DNA from: Ligula intestinalis
Lineage: Eukaryota; Platyhelminthes; Cestoda; Diphyllobothriidea; Diphyllobothriidae
Assembly: GCA_036362985.1 (NCBI GenBank)
Contig: JAYGXS010000002.1
Location: 93,690,232 to 93,754,231 of the forward strand
DNA: 64,000 bases
Reading direction: 5' to 3'
A program made the translations under genes and the position numbers. A model generated the notes under the pieces. The model was not told where the DNA came from and did not search any database. It was given only the letters and a program-made list of their open reading frames with translations. Below are positions 26,337 through 36,739 of the stretch, in pieces. How positions within the stretch are numbered: position 1 is the first letter of the stretch; every line of letters starts with the position of its first letter.

Positions 26337-27000
26337 ATGAAAGTAATAAAGCCATGTGCCAGACCTCCATATGTTAAACAGCCGATAAAACGGGCCATGA
26401 AGAAAAAACAAAGGTTGTTGAAAAAGTACCAGCATCTTCAAGATTCAATATCAATTGCCGAATATAAAGCGCAACGAAATATATGCCGTAAGGAAATACG
26501 AAATTCTAGAACTTCCTTTGAGCGTCAACTTACAAAAAAAGCCACAATATGTCCATAGACGTTTTATGGATGCATCCGCAGTCAAAGAAAGCACCGGGAC
26601 AACATCGCAGCTCTAAGGGATAACCACGAGAACGTAATAACGGAAGGACCGCGGAAAGTAGAGTTACTGTCAGAGTTTTTCAGATCGGCGTTTATGATGG
26701 AATCTCCCGACGACAATCCGGGAGTAGAAGTGGGCGAAGATACAGCCCTTATTGAAACTGTTAGCTTTTTTGACGCAGACGTAAGACATGTCCTCAGTCA
26801 CATCAAATCAAACAAGTCTCCTGGACTGGATGGGATCCTTGGACTCTTACCTAAAAAACTGTTGACCGAGCTATCGGTGCCTCTTTCAATTCTGGTCGAG
26901 CTTTCCATGCGAACAGGGGACTTCTCTTTGCAGTGGAAGACCACCAACATCGTACCGTTATATAAGGGAGGTAGCAATGTCTGCCAACAGCTTTCGGCCC
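26337..27000 (+). pseudogene. CR1-like protein: linker and RT fingers
   Basis: The first part (RPPYVKQPIKRAMKKKQRLLKKYQ-type sequence, residues about 9-32) is the basic helical linker seen between endonuclease and RT in CR1/Jockey LINEs. A stop at 26556-26558 interrupts it. The same frame resumes through LSEFFRSAF and VLSHIKSNKSPGLDGI (RT motif NKSPGPDGI) to SLQWKTTNIVPLYKGG. Near 26970-26990 the reading frame shifts by one base into the next fragment. The start at 26337 is simply the first ATG left after truncation. Confidence 0.9.
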
Positions 27001-28287
27001 ATAAGCTTGACTTGCCTTTCCTGCAAAATAATTCAGGACCTTGTCAAGCAGGCCACACTTAGCTTTTGCGATGAAAGTGACATCATACAAAATTTCCAAC
27101 ATGGATTTTGGCGAGGGCGCTCCTGCCTTTCAAATTTACTGACTTCAATTGAGCCCTGGACAAGTTCTTTAGAAGAGGGCTTCAAAGTGGACGTAGTATG
27201 CATTGACATTCACAAAGCCTTTGACAGCGTGACCCATCAACGTCTTTTACATAAACTGAGCGTTCTTGGCATCAAGGGGAACATTTCGGACTTGATCAGG
27301 TCATTTTAAGTCGGTCAAAAAAAACGCGTTTGCATCTGGGAGGATAAATTGGACTGGGTTGACGTAGTAAGTGGGGTTTCTCAAAGCCCCATTCTCGGTC
27401 CTTTACTCTTTATTATCTATGTAAATGACAGCCTTCAAGAACTGGGCTGCGGTAAAATCATGTTCGCCGATGACGTTAAGCTCTGGCAAGTCATCAAGTG
27501 CCCAAGCGACCGAGATGCTCTGCAAAATAATATTTGCAAACTGCAGACGTGGTCTGAGAGATGGCTGCTGGATTTTAATGTGCAAAAGTGTGCCGTCCTC
27601 CACAAGCGTCCAACAAACTACCCTATCCCTCAGAGCAGCAGGACATATCACCCGAAAAACATCCAAATTTCTGTAACATTTAAGCAAAACGACCTCAGCA
27701 TTTGGGTACAGAGTAATCTGGAACCCTCATTACAATCGTTCAAAGCTGCAAATAAAACCACGAGAATGCTGCACGCTATTAAAAGGGCATTTTTAGCCTT
27801 CGATGAAAATCTCTTTGGCAGAGTGTACGGCAAACTTGTTCGACCACACCTAAAGTATGGCATACAGTCGTGGCTAGCAAAGGACGCAGCATGTCTGGAG
27901 AAAGTGCAGCGACAGGCAACAAAGCTAGTAAGAGTTCTAAAGAACCACACTTACATAGATAGACTGGCATGCCTAAATTTATTCCCTCTGCATTGCAGGC
28001 AACAAAGAGGGGATCTTATCCTAGTTTACAAGATAATAAACGGTCTTGAGAAAGGATTACGCTGTGAAGACATGTTTCAGTGGCACCTCTCGCCTCATAT
28101 CCATGGGCACACAATGAAGCTGCGCACGAAAATATTCAAGCTAAACCTCCGCTCTAAATTTTCCACGCAACGTGTCCTTCAACAGTGGAACAACCTTCCA
28201 CAGTCAGTCGTGGAGGCCACTTCCCTTCATATGAACGAACAACGCTTGGATAATTACATGCGTCCTCTATCCTCTCTCCAAGTCTGA
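26977..28287 (+). pseudogene. CR1-like reverse transcriptase, palm and C-terminus
   Basis: One frame, broken by a stop at 27307-27309. Motifs in order: SFRPISLTCLSCKI; VDVVCIDIHKAFDSVTHQ (motif A, with both Asp present); VSGVSQSPILGPLLFIIYVN (motif B, where family members read GVPQGSVLGPLLF); IMFADDVKLW (motif C, catalytic ADD present); then FNVQKCAVLH. The C-terminus RLACLNLFPLHCRQQRGDLI and VYKIINGL is characteristic of CR1-clade proteins. Natural stop at 28285-28287. The GVSQSP change and the stops show decay, although the catalytic aspartates survive. Confidence 0.93.
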
Positions 28288-28388
28288 ACTCAAAAAACCA
28301 GACATATATTGAAAAAAACAATGCTACTCAGCTCCCTCCAAGTCTGACCTCTAAAAACCAGACAAATATTGTAAAAACATTGCTTCTC
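28272..28388 (+). repeat. Imperfect 58-bp tandem duplication in LINE 3' UTR
   Basis: Two adjacent copies (about 28272-28329 and 28330-28388) share CTCCAAGTCTGA.CTC, AAAAACCAGACA.ATATTG, AAAAACA.TGCT and CTCA in order, with a few substitutions. The first copy overlaps the stop codon of the RT frame. It looks like slippage or a family feature of this LINE's 3' UTR. Confidence 0.8.
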
Positions 28389-28529
28389 ACTGTTTGCCAG
28401 TACTATGTTAGTAGCGGTCAATTTTAATAGGTGATTGTACACGTACTAAATAGGGTTTTCAAAGGCATTGCCTATTATCCTCACCAAATAAACTGAAACT
28501 GAAAACTGGAAAATACTCTATGCATATTA

Positions 28530-28546
28530 CATATATATATATATAA
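28530..28546. repeat. (AT)n microsatellite
   Basis: An uninterrupted run of alternating A and T just beyond the LINE 3' end. Confidence 0.85.
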
Positions 28547-30399
28547 TGATTCATTCAAGGTCTGCTCACAGACCAAGTAAATGACTATGCTCACCCTATC
28601 GAGGCAGTCATTTAGGAGCAGGAATGAATTGAAATGGGGAATACTCGCAACTTAACATTGTATCAGGGTTAGTTAGATTGGTATCTTTCAAGATATTCGA
28701 CACGTGATGAATGTTTTTTGTCGACCTTTGTGATACTTACCAAATATGCTTCAGTCACACAATCTTCTAATATAAGTTCACTATTCGTAAACTTCAAACT
28801 GATAAAAAAACCCATAGAATGACCTGTAATTTTGGCTAACGATTGTGTACATGTGCCTTTTAGAAATTGCAAACGATGTCCTTTTTTTCTACAAAGAATC
28901 TTGATTAGACGTTTAGTTAGCAATCGAGGTGCATTAAATTTCTCACTACACCTTCAGTCTGAATGCATGTGATTTTTTCCAGGCATTTGCAACGCACTTG
29001 TTGTCGTTCTTTAACATAACTTTGCAAATAGAACACTTACCTCTGTCGCCTAGACTACTAACACCATAAATGTCCCAAACCTAAAGACAAAGCCCGCAAA
29101 CGCTCTCGGATAATGGCATGCAAATTTGTGCTGTCATTTAAAAGCAGGAAAATGGGTATTTACTTAGTTGTTGTGTAGGGAAATCAAGCCTCCAGGGCAC
29201 ATTCCATCTTACTGTATTTAAAGCACCTAAGTAAACGTTGCTTTTGATATCAAGGTCAGGAACTTTTCAAATTTTGGATATTTTCATAAAAAGGCATACA
29301 TAAAATAATTGCTTCATGTACACGTATTTTATTTAGCGATTGTATGAAACAAAAGCGGGATTACCTGACGAAGGTGGACATTTTTAAAACACATTGTCCA
29401 TGGGTGCTATATTTCGAGTTGTTATCAGACTTGACTAAGGCGTCGGATATCAAATCCAATGACGTAAGTATTCTCATGGAAAGGCATACTTTGGGAAAAA
29501 GGATGTCTTTACATGAAAATACCTTTCTTGGGATGCCTGCCTTTCGGTTTATGCGAAACGGTAAGTATTCTGTCAGTCGCCGAAAACATCAACCATCGTA
29601 TGTTTGGAAGGCTGTGACTCTTATTCTATGCCTACTGAAGTTAAGTAATGTGTCGAATGTAGGAAGGTTGGCAAACATACCTGAGATACCTGGAGTCAAA
29701 TACCATCGTTTATGAAACAATTTTGGCAATCCATACAATTCCTGTTTACGCTGGCTATCACTGAAAAAAAGGCGTGTATCTATCTAAAGGGCATAAATAT
29801 GATTTATTTTTTGTGAAATGCTTCATTCAGAAATGCTGCGATATTAAAACACTGTCATCTAACTCAAATGATGGCAAATCCTGAGCTTGCGCAAAATAAA
29901 AACCTTCTTAAATGTGCTTGAACACAATTAAAATAATAGCGAAGTACTACACATATAAAGCCTTTTCCACATACAAATGTTGCAAATTGGCATATACTAG
30001 TGCAACGAAATCTAAATCCAAAAGATTAAGTATTAAATGCAGCCAAATATACTTTTCGATACGAATGCGAGCAAACAGTGCACAGATGTCAAAGGCTCGC
30101 ATATATGAAGTGGATTTCTGAAGTCAGTTGAACGACATATGTGACACTATTGGCTTTGTTTCATGAGCCAAATAACTCATGTACGCTGGAGTCCTACATG
30201 TACAAGCACATACCGTTTAAATGAATATATAATGCATAAAGTTTACAGTATTTCCATGCAACTACCCCTTAGCTAAACACCTGGAGTGCTGGTTTTTGTC
30301 AGTCTAAAATACATTTATTTGAAGCAGAGTCTCCCAGATGCAAATTTATAAACTGCAAGAACACCAGTATTTGTTGGATTCATAAATTTCAGGAGCGAT

Positions 30400-31560
30400 T
30401 ATCATGTGCTATCTCTAGTAGCATAATAAGAATTACTTAAGAGAAGTATAAATTGAATTCATACAGAAAAATCGATACAAACTGCAAGGTCATATGATGT
30501 GGCCAGGAGGCAAATCAATAATGTAGCAATGTAAAAACACAGTGGTCAGAAAAATTTTGGGAAAAAACATGTAATGCAGACAAAATTGGAAAGGGGACTG
30601 TGTAAGTCTGGGAGCCAAATATTAGCAGAGCAAAGCAACGATTGATAGGTTCCCTCTATATGCAGCACGATGCTAAAGCCACCTGGCCACTGGTAATTTA
30701 CTCCTTTTTTTGAACTATTTACGGGGTTTCGTTGTTCCGTGTGACTGGTAAGCGCCTTTTTTCATTCACGTCAGTGTGGAAGAATCCTCAGACAATGATT
30801 GGTAATCATTCAGTTCTGTGCTCAGCCGCTATAAGATAAAGTAAAGACATCTTCAATATTTAAACGAAACCCGGTAAACCATGAAAATATGTATTTTAAA
30901 GGTATCTAACAGTTGTGAGGCGATCACAAATTTGTTTTTCCTGTGCACGCCGGAACCGAAAAATCTAGGCTTTCAACGTTTATAGGTAGGGGTTTGGCAG
31001 ATCTGCTTACTTTATTTGAAGACATTGTGTAAATTTTGCGGCCTCATTGGCAGTCGATTACCTACAGCAGGAAAAGTTTCAGTGCAACCAATGCTCTATC
31101 ATTACGGAAGTTGATTTCTCTCAAGGGCACGCACAATGCGATTAAACTATGTATTTGTAGGTAACCCAATCAAAACCTTCCACTTGGACATAAAATTTAT
31201 CACATGTTGTTGGCGTGTTGGAACGCTTCACATAAACCTGTAAAGTGTCATCTGTAACAAATGCGAAAATGCGGCAGTTAGTGTTGCTGTGTGTGACCAA
31301 ACCTTATTAATGTTTTTATAAAAAGCTTACCATCTCGTCGGCAAAGGGATTGGCAGTAAAATTCTAAGTTGGTGTGTTCTTCTAAATTGCACGTAAATCG
31401 GAAATATTTTGCGTAGGGTCGTGGGCCAGGCAATATACACACTTCAGAAGATATATAACTCTAAATTCTCAACACAAACAATTGAACTGCATGATAATGA
31501 GTACAATCAGAGTCTATTTAAAAGGCAGCATTGAGAAGTTATCGAAATTTTAGGAACCGT
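30400..31560. other. Non-coding part of copy 2
   Basis: No gene. From 31315 to 31500 it aligns with 15770-15950 (shared TAAGTTGGTGTGTTCTT versus CAAAATGGTGTGTACTT and GAACTGCATGA versus GTGCTGCATGA), supporting collinearity just before the PLE insertion. Confidence 0.5.
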
Positions 31561-31684
31561 TCTGCGACAGGGCGGCTATCCATAAACATTTATTGCTAGA
31601 AAATGACCAAATGAGCGCCAAAACCCCAGTGCTAACATAAAAGAAAAACAAACGTAAACAATAATCCTATTTGGGGAGTCAATT

Positions 31685-31725
31685 TGGAATACATATGATT
31701 TCAGCAAATCATCATCAGGCAAAAA
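31685..31725 (-). ncRNA. PLE terminal motif, hammerhead-ribozyme-like (copy 1)
   Basis: The minus strand has CTGATGA (31718-31712), GATTTGCT, GAAA (31702-31699) and then a near-palindrome around CATATG. This is the order of the hammerhead core: CUGANGA, helix II, GAAA, helix III, U-H. PLE terminal repeats are known to carry hammerhead motifs. The helix III palindrome is damaged here compared with the other copies, and helix II is weak (a U-U mismatch and one G-C pair). Confidence 0.4.
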
Positions 31726-31858
31726 CATTTGCAGGGTAATTTTAACTGCACAGATGGACAGGGTTAAAGAGTGCAGTCTAATTACAAATCATCGTAAACG
31801 CATCGCCCGCATGGAGTTGTAGGCGTGTAAAGAGGGGAAGGGGGCTAATTGAGTAAGG

Positions 31859-32800
31859 TTATGAGGATTGATCAGAAGGCAGATGCACGGCGGAATAATT
31901 GCTGCTATTTAAACGCAGAGAACGACTGTCACTGGGGCGAGGGGGCAAAGTGCGATCGCCACCTGGCATCGGGGTCGGCCACGGAAGTGAAAGGGCTTCT
32001 GTCAGCTTCTTCTGACAACACAGCACCGGACTCGCTAGCCGTATAGCTACTGCTTCGGCTGTTGCAGGCACCCTTTGGCGTAGGCTCTTGGAAAAGTTGG
32101 CTGGTGTCCGATAGGCAACCTGAAAGGCTTCGTCAGTATCGACTCGATGATTCGTATCAACAAGATGTGCGAGAATAGAACTCAAGATCGATCTAATTTA
32201 ACATTTACCCTTCAAGGCCGGTATGTGCTCACGTACCCTCTCTTCCAGGTGCCTCGTTGTTCGGCCTATGTATCTTGCTCCACAGGAGCAAGTGAAAGAG
32301 TAAATACACATGGATGTGGCTTTCAACGGGAGTCCGTCTTTTTCTCCTAATCGTAGGAGGGGAGAGTTCGTGAAGGGCATCCGTAAGTTTGCTGCGGGGA
32401 AAGCGTTTGCGATTTTGGTTCTTAGACGCCATCTGACCAGCTCGCTTGCCACATCGCCTTAAGAAAGGCAGTCTCAGAAAAACATCTTTCTTTTCTGCTG
32501 TAAAGTTATCAGGCTTTATGGCTCGCTCACCAATATTCCTGAGGATACTCCTCTCCGGGTATGCATTTTCGATAAGTGTCTGCTGCAGCTTTTGGAGTTC
32601 TGCTTCAACAGTTTCGGGAGAGCAGATCTTTCGTACTCTAGCTGCTAATCCCAAGACTAGATTTCGTTTTATATTTAGGGGCACAAAACTGTGAAAGTTA
32701 GTGTATTGTCCCCTCCAGGTTTTCTTTCGGAAGACTCTACGTAGGATGGATCCAACATCTTACCTTCGCAAAAGGACATCAAGAAACGAAATCTCATGGT
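31859..32800 (-). pseudogene. PLE 1 C-terminal region with GIY-YIG endonuclease (minus copy)
   Basis: After the RT the sequence reads HEISFLDVLLRR, stop, then in the frame 32684-32229 NIKRNLVLGLAARVRKICSP. It returns to the first frame near 32455 for TSMCIYSFTCSCGARYIGRT and HLEERVREH, the GIY-YIG nuclease core of PLEs. A stop follows KGKC (near 32200), and the same frame goes on with HLVDTNHRVDTDEAFQVAYR, the usual end of the domain. So the endonuclease is recognisable but broken in at least three places. It is the exact reverse complement of the 35413-36355 region wherever I compared it. Confidence 0.93.
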
Positions 32801-33481
32801 TTACCTCCTTCTCTCCAGTAAATTTGAGAGATGGATGCGCGTGTTAAACTTTGGGACCAGAGCGCCAGTGTCCGCGTTATAGTTGGTCAAACAGAAGATA
32901 TCATCCACATATCGACCGTAAAATGCAAGGCCATTGATTGTATCCCTTAGACACGTTTTCTCAATCTTGCCCATCAAGACATTTGTGAGAAACAAGCCAA
33001 GTGGTGAACCCATTGCTACACAATCTATTTGTCTGTAAAATCGACCATTACAGAGAAATTGCACATTTTGCCTGCATCTCGTAAGTAGTTCATTCAGGAT
33101 TTCCGTGGGCATTCCTATCCGGTAGTTTGTGCCCCCAATCACGTCACAGAGGTTGTTTATGGTTTCCACTACGAAAAAATAGGTAAAAAGTGACGAAACA
33201 TCCAATGAAAGCATTTTCATTTCACCAATATTCATATCCTTTATATCCTCAAGAAACTCAAATGTGTCTTTCAACCTTCGAGGATTTAGGTCACTGCCAA
33301 GTGGTTTCAGCTTTTCTGCGGGCCATTTGGCAATGGTGTGATAAGGGCAGTTCCTCATATCCAGGATAGGATGCAAGGGTAACCCCTGTTTGTGGATATT
33401 TGGCAGGCCATACATTCTGGGTACTGTCGTGCCTACAGGTCTCAGTATTTCAAGCTCTTTGTCAGGCAAAACACCTTCTTT
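32801..33481 (-). pseudogene. PLE 1 reverse transcriptase (minus copy)
   Basis: Motifs in order: YGLPNIHKQGLPLHPILDMR (PLE RT motif); EMKMLSLDVSSLFTYF (motif A, catalytic Asp present); DCVAMGSPLGLFLTNVLM (motif B); FYGRYVDDIFCL (motif C, YVDD present). The frame is continuous with the N-terminal part except for a TAA at 33484-33482. It leaves frame near 32815, since the expected continuation EVNHEISFLDVLLRR is found in the next frame. Catalytic residues look intact, so loss of function comes from stops and frameshifts. Mirror image of 34733-35413, with the same protein sequence. Confidence 0.95.
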
Positions 33482-33484
33482 TTA

Positions 33485-34393
33485 AATGTCTTTCAGAAGT
33501 GTAGTGAACTGACCCTCAACGGCTTCCGTACGATCCTTCTCACTGTCGGATTTTGAAAACTTCGAACGATCTGCTAGGATAGCTTCTAGTTTTGCAACAC
33601 AATCATTTTTATTCATCAGTACTATTCCGGACGCTTTGTCTGGTCTGGTCAGCATGATGTTTTTGTTTCTTCGGTGTGCACTTAGGCTATCCAGATAAAC
33701 CTTTGTTAAGAGGCCTTTGTTCGTTGAGACCTTTCTCAACTGCTGCTGGCAGCAGTTCACCAGGGTCAACTTGCGATAATCAACTTTTCTTAGCTAAGTA
33801 GATTTTAGGTCAGCAATCTGGCTAAAGAGTCTATCAAATGCGTTTTTTAACTCTAGTTGCCTCGGCCTTTTTTCCGCAATGCAGAACATAGGGCCTAGAG
33901 ATAGTACCTCAAAGAGAGTTTTGTCAAGAGGCATTGAAGAATAGTTATGCACCTATAGCTCCATATCACTTGGGAGGGTTGTCAGCGCTTTAAATGGTTG
34001 GACGCTTCGAATGAGTTTGTTCCACCTGGCTTCGATTCTTTTGTTCCTGATTGTTTGCACATATTCTTCAAACGCCACTCTCTCGAGAGTTTCAAGACGG
34101 TCGAGGACCGCTGCCCTCTGAGCCAGGTTCCACTGGAGTTCCAATATTCCCGCGTTAATCGTCTCAAGGTAACTCGCCGGATGCCTTTTTAGCGATGCCG
34201 ACGAAACAGCGATATGATTTCTTCGTAGAGTTTTCCAGTACTGCCTCGGATATTCACCCTGGTCCATGCACCCTGAGAGAAATTTAGCTGTCACGTTTGC
34301 CTCAGAAAGCCTGGTGTCAAAGTTGAGGAATCCGTTCAGTTCCTTTAACACAGAGGGATCTTTGGACTGTCTAAGTTCTGCAAATATTTTCAT
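33485..34393 (-). pseudogene. PLE 1 N-terminal region
   Basis: Starts with ATG at 34393 (M-K-I-F-A-E). This start lies at the edge of the terminal repeat: the same Met, any residue, Ile, Phe, Ala pattern follows the terminal motif at 36686 and 57186. The open part (146 codons) is followed by a TAG at 33955-33953. The same frame then continues HNYSSMPLDKTLFEVLSLGP, a hallmark block of PLE N-termini, has a second TAG at 33796-33794, and runs through HRRNKNIMLTRPDKASGIVL and MNKNDCVAKLEAILADRSKF, the entry to the RT. Function of this region: linker and RNA handling before the RT; no catalytic residues are expected here. Confidence 0.9.
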
Positions 34394-34410
34394 TCTTGAG
34401 TAAAGAAGTC

Positions 34411-34450
34411 AAATTGGCAAACATATGTTTTCAGCAAATCATCATAAGGC
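34411..34450 (-). ncRNA. PLE terminal motif, hammerhead-ribozyme-like (copy 2, 5' end)
   Basis: On the minus strand ATGATGATTTGCTGAAAA is followed by CATATGTTTGCCAATT. The palindrome AACATATGTT after GAA is intact (candidate helix III), but the first core base is altered (TTATGATGA where CTGATGATGA is expected). It sits about 20-60 bases upstream of the PLE ATG at 34393, so it is the 5' terminal repeat of the minus element. Confidence 0.4.
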
Positions 34451-34519
34451 TGGTTAATTTCTGCTGACAGTATTTTAAGAAAAGCCCCAACTAAAAAAGA
34501 CCCCTAGAGAAAAACTCAT

Positions 34520-35413
34520 ATGGATAGCCTAAGAGAACACCGAAGAAACAAAAACATCATGCTGACCAGACCAGACAAAGCGTCCGGAATAGTACTGATG
34601 AATAAAAATGATTGTGTTGCAAAACTAGAAGCTATCCTAGCAGATCGTTCGAAGTTTTCAAAATCCGACAGTGAGAAGGATCGTACGGAAGCCGTTGAGG
34701 GTCAGTTCACTACACTTCTGAAAGACATTTAAAAAGAAGGTGTTTTGCCTGACAAAGAGCTTGAAATACTGAGACCTGTAGGCACGACAGTACCCAGAAT
34801 GTATGGCCTGCCAAATATCCACAAACAGGGGTTACCCTTGCATCCTATCCTGGATATGAGGAACTGCCCTTATCACACCATTGCCAAATGGCCCGCAGAA
34901 AAGCTGAAACCACTTGGCAGTGACCTAAATCCTCGAAGGTTGAAAGACACATTTGAGTTTCTTGAGGATATAAAGGATATGAATATTGGTGAAATGAAAA
35001 TGCTTTCATTGGATGTTTCGTCACTTTTTACCTATTTTTTCGTAGTGGAAACCATAAACAACCTCTGTGACGTGATTGGGGGCACAAACTACCGGATAGG
35101 AATGCCCACGGAAATCCTGAATGAACTACTTACGAGATGCAGGCAAAATGTGCAATTTCTCTGTAATGGTCGATTTTACAGACAAATAGATTGTGTAGCA
35201 ATGGGTTCACCACTTGGCTTGTTTCTCACAAATGTCTTGATGGGCAAGATTGAGAAAACGTGTCTAAGGGATACAATCAATGGCCTTGCATTTTACGGTC
35301 GATATGTGGATGATATCTTCTGTTTGACCAACTATAACGCGGACACTGGCGCTCTGGTCCCAAAGTTTAACACGCGCATCCATCTCTCAAATTTACTGGA
35401 GAGAAGGAGGTAA
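34520..35413 (+). pseudogene. PLE 1 reverse transcriptase (plus copy)
   Basis: The same protein as the minus copy, residue for residue, over both open stretches (34541-34732 and 34745-35413), including the TAA at 34730-34732. Motif A LSLDVSSLF, motif B AMGSPLG and motif C YVDDIF are present. Sharing not only residues but also the inactivating stop means the two copies were made identical after, or together with, inactivation. The ATG at 34520 is an accident of truncation. Confidence 0.95.
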
Positions 35414-36355
35414 ACCATGAGATTTCGTTTCTTGATGTCCTTTTGCGAAGGTAAGATGTTGGATCCATCCTACGTAGAGTCTTCCGAAAGAAAACCTGGA
35501 GGGGACAATACACTAACTTTCACAGTTTTGTGCCCCTAAATATAAAACGAAATCTAGTCTTGGGATTAGCAGCTAGAGTACGAAAGATCTGCTCTCCCGA
35601 AACTGTTGAAGCAGAACTCCAAAAGCTGCAGCAGACACTTATCGAAAATGCATACCCGGAGAGGAGTATCCTCAGGAATATTGGTGAGCGAGCCATAAAG
35701 CCTGATAACTTTACAGCAGAAAAGAAAGATGTTTTTCTGAGACTGCCTTTCTTAAGGCGATGTGGCAAGCGAGCTGGTCAGATGGCGTCTAAGAACCAAA
35801 ATCGCAAACGCTTTCCCCGCAGCAAACTTACGGATGCCCTTCACGAACTCTCCCCTCCTACGATTAGGAGAAAAAGACGGACTCCCGTTGAAAGCCACAT
35901 CCATGTGTATTTACTCTTTCACTTGCTCCTGTGGAGCAAGATACATAGGCCGAACAACGAGGCACCTGGAAGAGAGGGTACGTGAGCACATACCGGCCTT
36001 GAAGGGTAAATGTTAAATTAGATCGATCTTGAGTTCTATTCTCGCACATCTTGTTGATACGAATCATCGAGTCGATACTGACGAAGCCTTTCAGGTTGCC
36101 TATCGGACACCAGCCAACTTTTCCAAGAGCCTACGCCAAAGGGTGCCTGCAACAGCCGAAGCAGTAGCTATACGGCTAGCGAGTCCGGTGCTGTGTTGTC
36201 AGAAGAAGCTGACAGAAGCCCTTTCACTTCCGTGGCCGACCCCGATGCCAGGTGGCGATCGCACTTTGCCCCCTCGCCCCAGTGACAGTCGTTCTCTGCG
36301 TTTAAATAGCAGCAATTATTCCGCCGTGCATCTGCCTTCTGATCAATCCTCATAA
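35414..36355 (+). pseudogene. PLE 1 C-terminal region with GIY-YIG endonuclease (plus copy)
   Basis: Frame change near 35395-35413, an in-frame TAA after FLDVLLRR (about 35450), open frame 35530 onward (NIKRNLVLGLAARVRKICSP), and back to the RT frame near 35755. There SFTCSCGARYIGRTTRHLEE (about 35905-35965) gives the GIY-YIG core. A stop at 36014-36016 is followed in frame by LVDTNHRVDTDEAF and a proline/serine-rich tail to 36355. The disruptions match the minus copy one for one. Confidence 0.93.
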
Positions 36356-36624
36356 CCTAACCCAATTACCCCCCCTACCTATCCTCTTCGCCCTGGACGC
36401 ACGAACCTCTACCCACCGACCTCGCCATGCGGGCGACGCGTAAACTCATGCTACTCATGTCTATGATGATATCGAAACGTCTAGCGACTAAACATATTGT
36501 CCCAGCGATCGAGTCTTCTTCTTCTTCTTCCTGGGACACGGATGTTCGCTTGTATTGGCGAATTGCAATTAGACTGCACTCTTTAACCCTGTTCATCTGT
36601 AGTTTTTAATTACTCTGCAAAGGT

Positions 36625-36700
36625 TTTGGTCTGCTGATGATTTGCTGAAAACATATGTTTGCTTTATTGAATTTTCAACTTAAGAATGGGAATTTTCGCT
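36625..36700 (+). ncRNA. PLE terminal motif, hammerhead-ribozyme-like (copy 3)
   Basis: CTGATGA at 36634-36640, then TTTGCT, GAAA (36647-36650) and ACATATGTTT, giving the AACATATGTT palindrome. Three bases are missing in the helix II region compared with other copies, so this copy is probably inactive. It is followed by TTCAACTTAAGAATGGGAAT, so the terminal repeat runs into the Met-Gly-Ile-Phe-Ala start of a next unit, cut by a TGA after Ala. Confidence 0.4.
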
Positions 36701-36739
36701 TGACTATGAATTCTTCTTTTCGGTTAACATTGTTAAGCT

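Larger units (their letters stand above)
26290..28510 (+). mobile_element. 5'-truncated CR1-like non-LTR retrotransposon
   Basis: Contains the segment just before the reverse transcriptase, the reverse transcriptase and the CR1-type C-terminal region, followed by a 3' untranslated region. The 3' end has short repeats of CTGAAA (28492-28505) after AATAAA, a typical microsatellite-like end of CR1/Jockey-type LINEs. These elements copy themselves by target-primed reverse transcription. The apurinic-type endonuclease is absent, and the coding region has at least two stops and one frameshift, so the copy is dead. The 5' boundary is an estimate. Confidence 0.92.
31685..34465 (-). mobile_element. 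Penelope-like element 1, near full length, minus strand
   Basis: A PLE with terminal motif at both ends (31685-31725 and 34411-34450), an N-terminal region, reverse transcriptase and a C-terminal GIY-YIG endonuclease. PLEs are retroelements distinct from LINEs and LTR elements; the GIY-YIG nuclease makes the target nick. The coding frame runs from ATG 34393 to about 32801 in one frame with only three in-frame stops (33953-33955, 33794-33796, 33482-33484), then needs two frame changes. It is head-to-head with a 5'-truncated plus-strand copy (34510-36700), an arrangement common in PLEs. Confidence 0.93.
31857..36357. repeat. Large inverted repeat formed by the two PLE 1 copies
   Basis: Left arm about 31857-33690, right arm about 34524-36357, spacer about 830 bp. 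Where compared base by base (for example 32041-32300 against 35914-36173) the arms are exact reverse complements, and all translated frames agree. Immediately outside, both arms continue into homologous PLE 3' UTR, but with many differences and a length change (31740-31856 against 36358-36600). So identity stops sharply while homology continues. Confidence 0.9.
34510..36700 (+). mobile_element. Penelope-like element 1, 5'-truncated copy, plus strand
   Basis: Begins abruptly within the PLE N-terminal region (at the residues LDSLxxHRRNKN, near 34515) and runs through RT, GIY-YIG domain, 3' UTR and the terminal motif at 36634-36665. It is the mirror of the minus copy about a centre near 34107 (position x pairs with 68214 minus x). 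Compared with the minus copy, its 3' UTR contains about 110 extra bases between roughly 36440 and 36560, which include a (TTC)n run. Only about 45 bases separate it from the 5' terminal motif of the minus copy. Confidence 0.93.

Noticed and set aside
29344..29715. 123-codon plus-strand frame
   Set aside because: Lies in the duplicated block; its partner around 10.5-10.9 kb is closed in that frame, and no domain is recognised.
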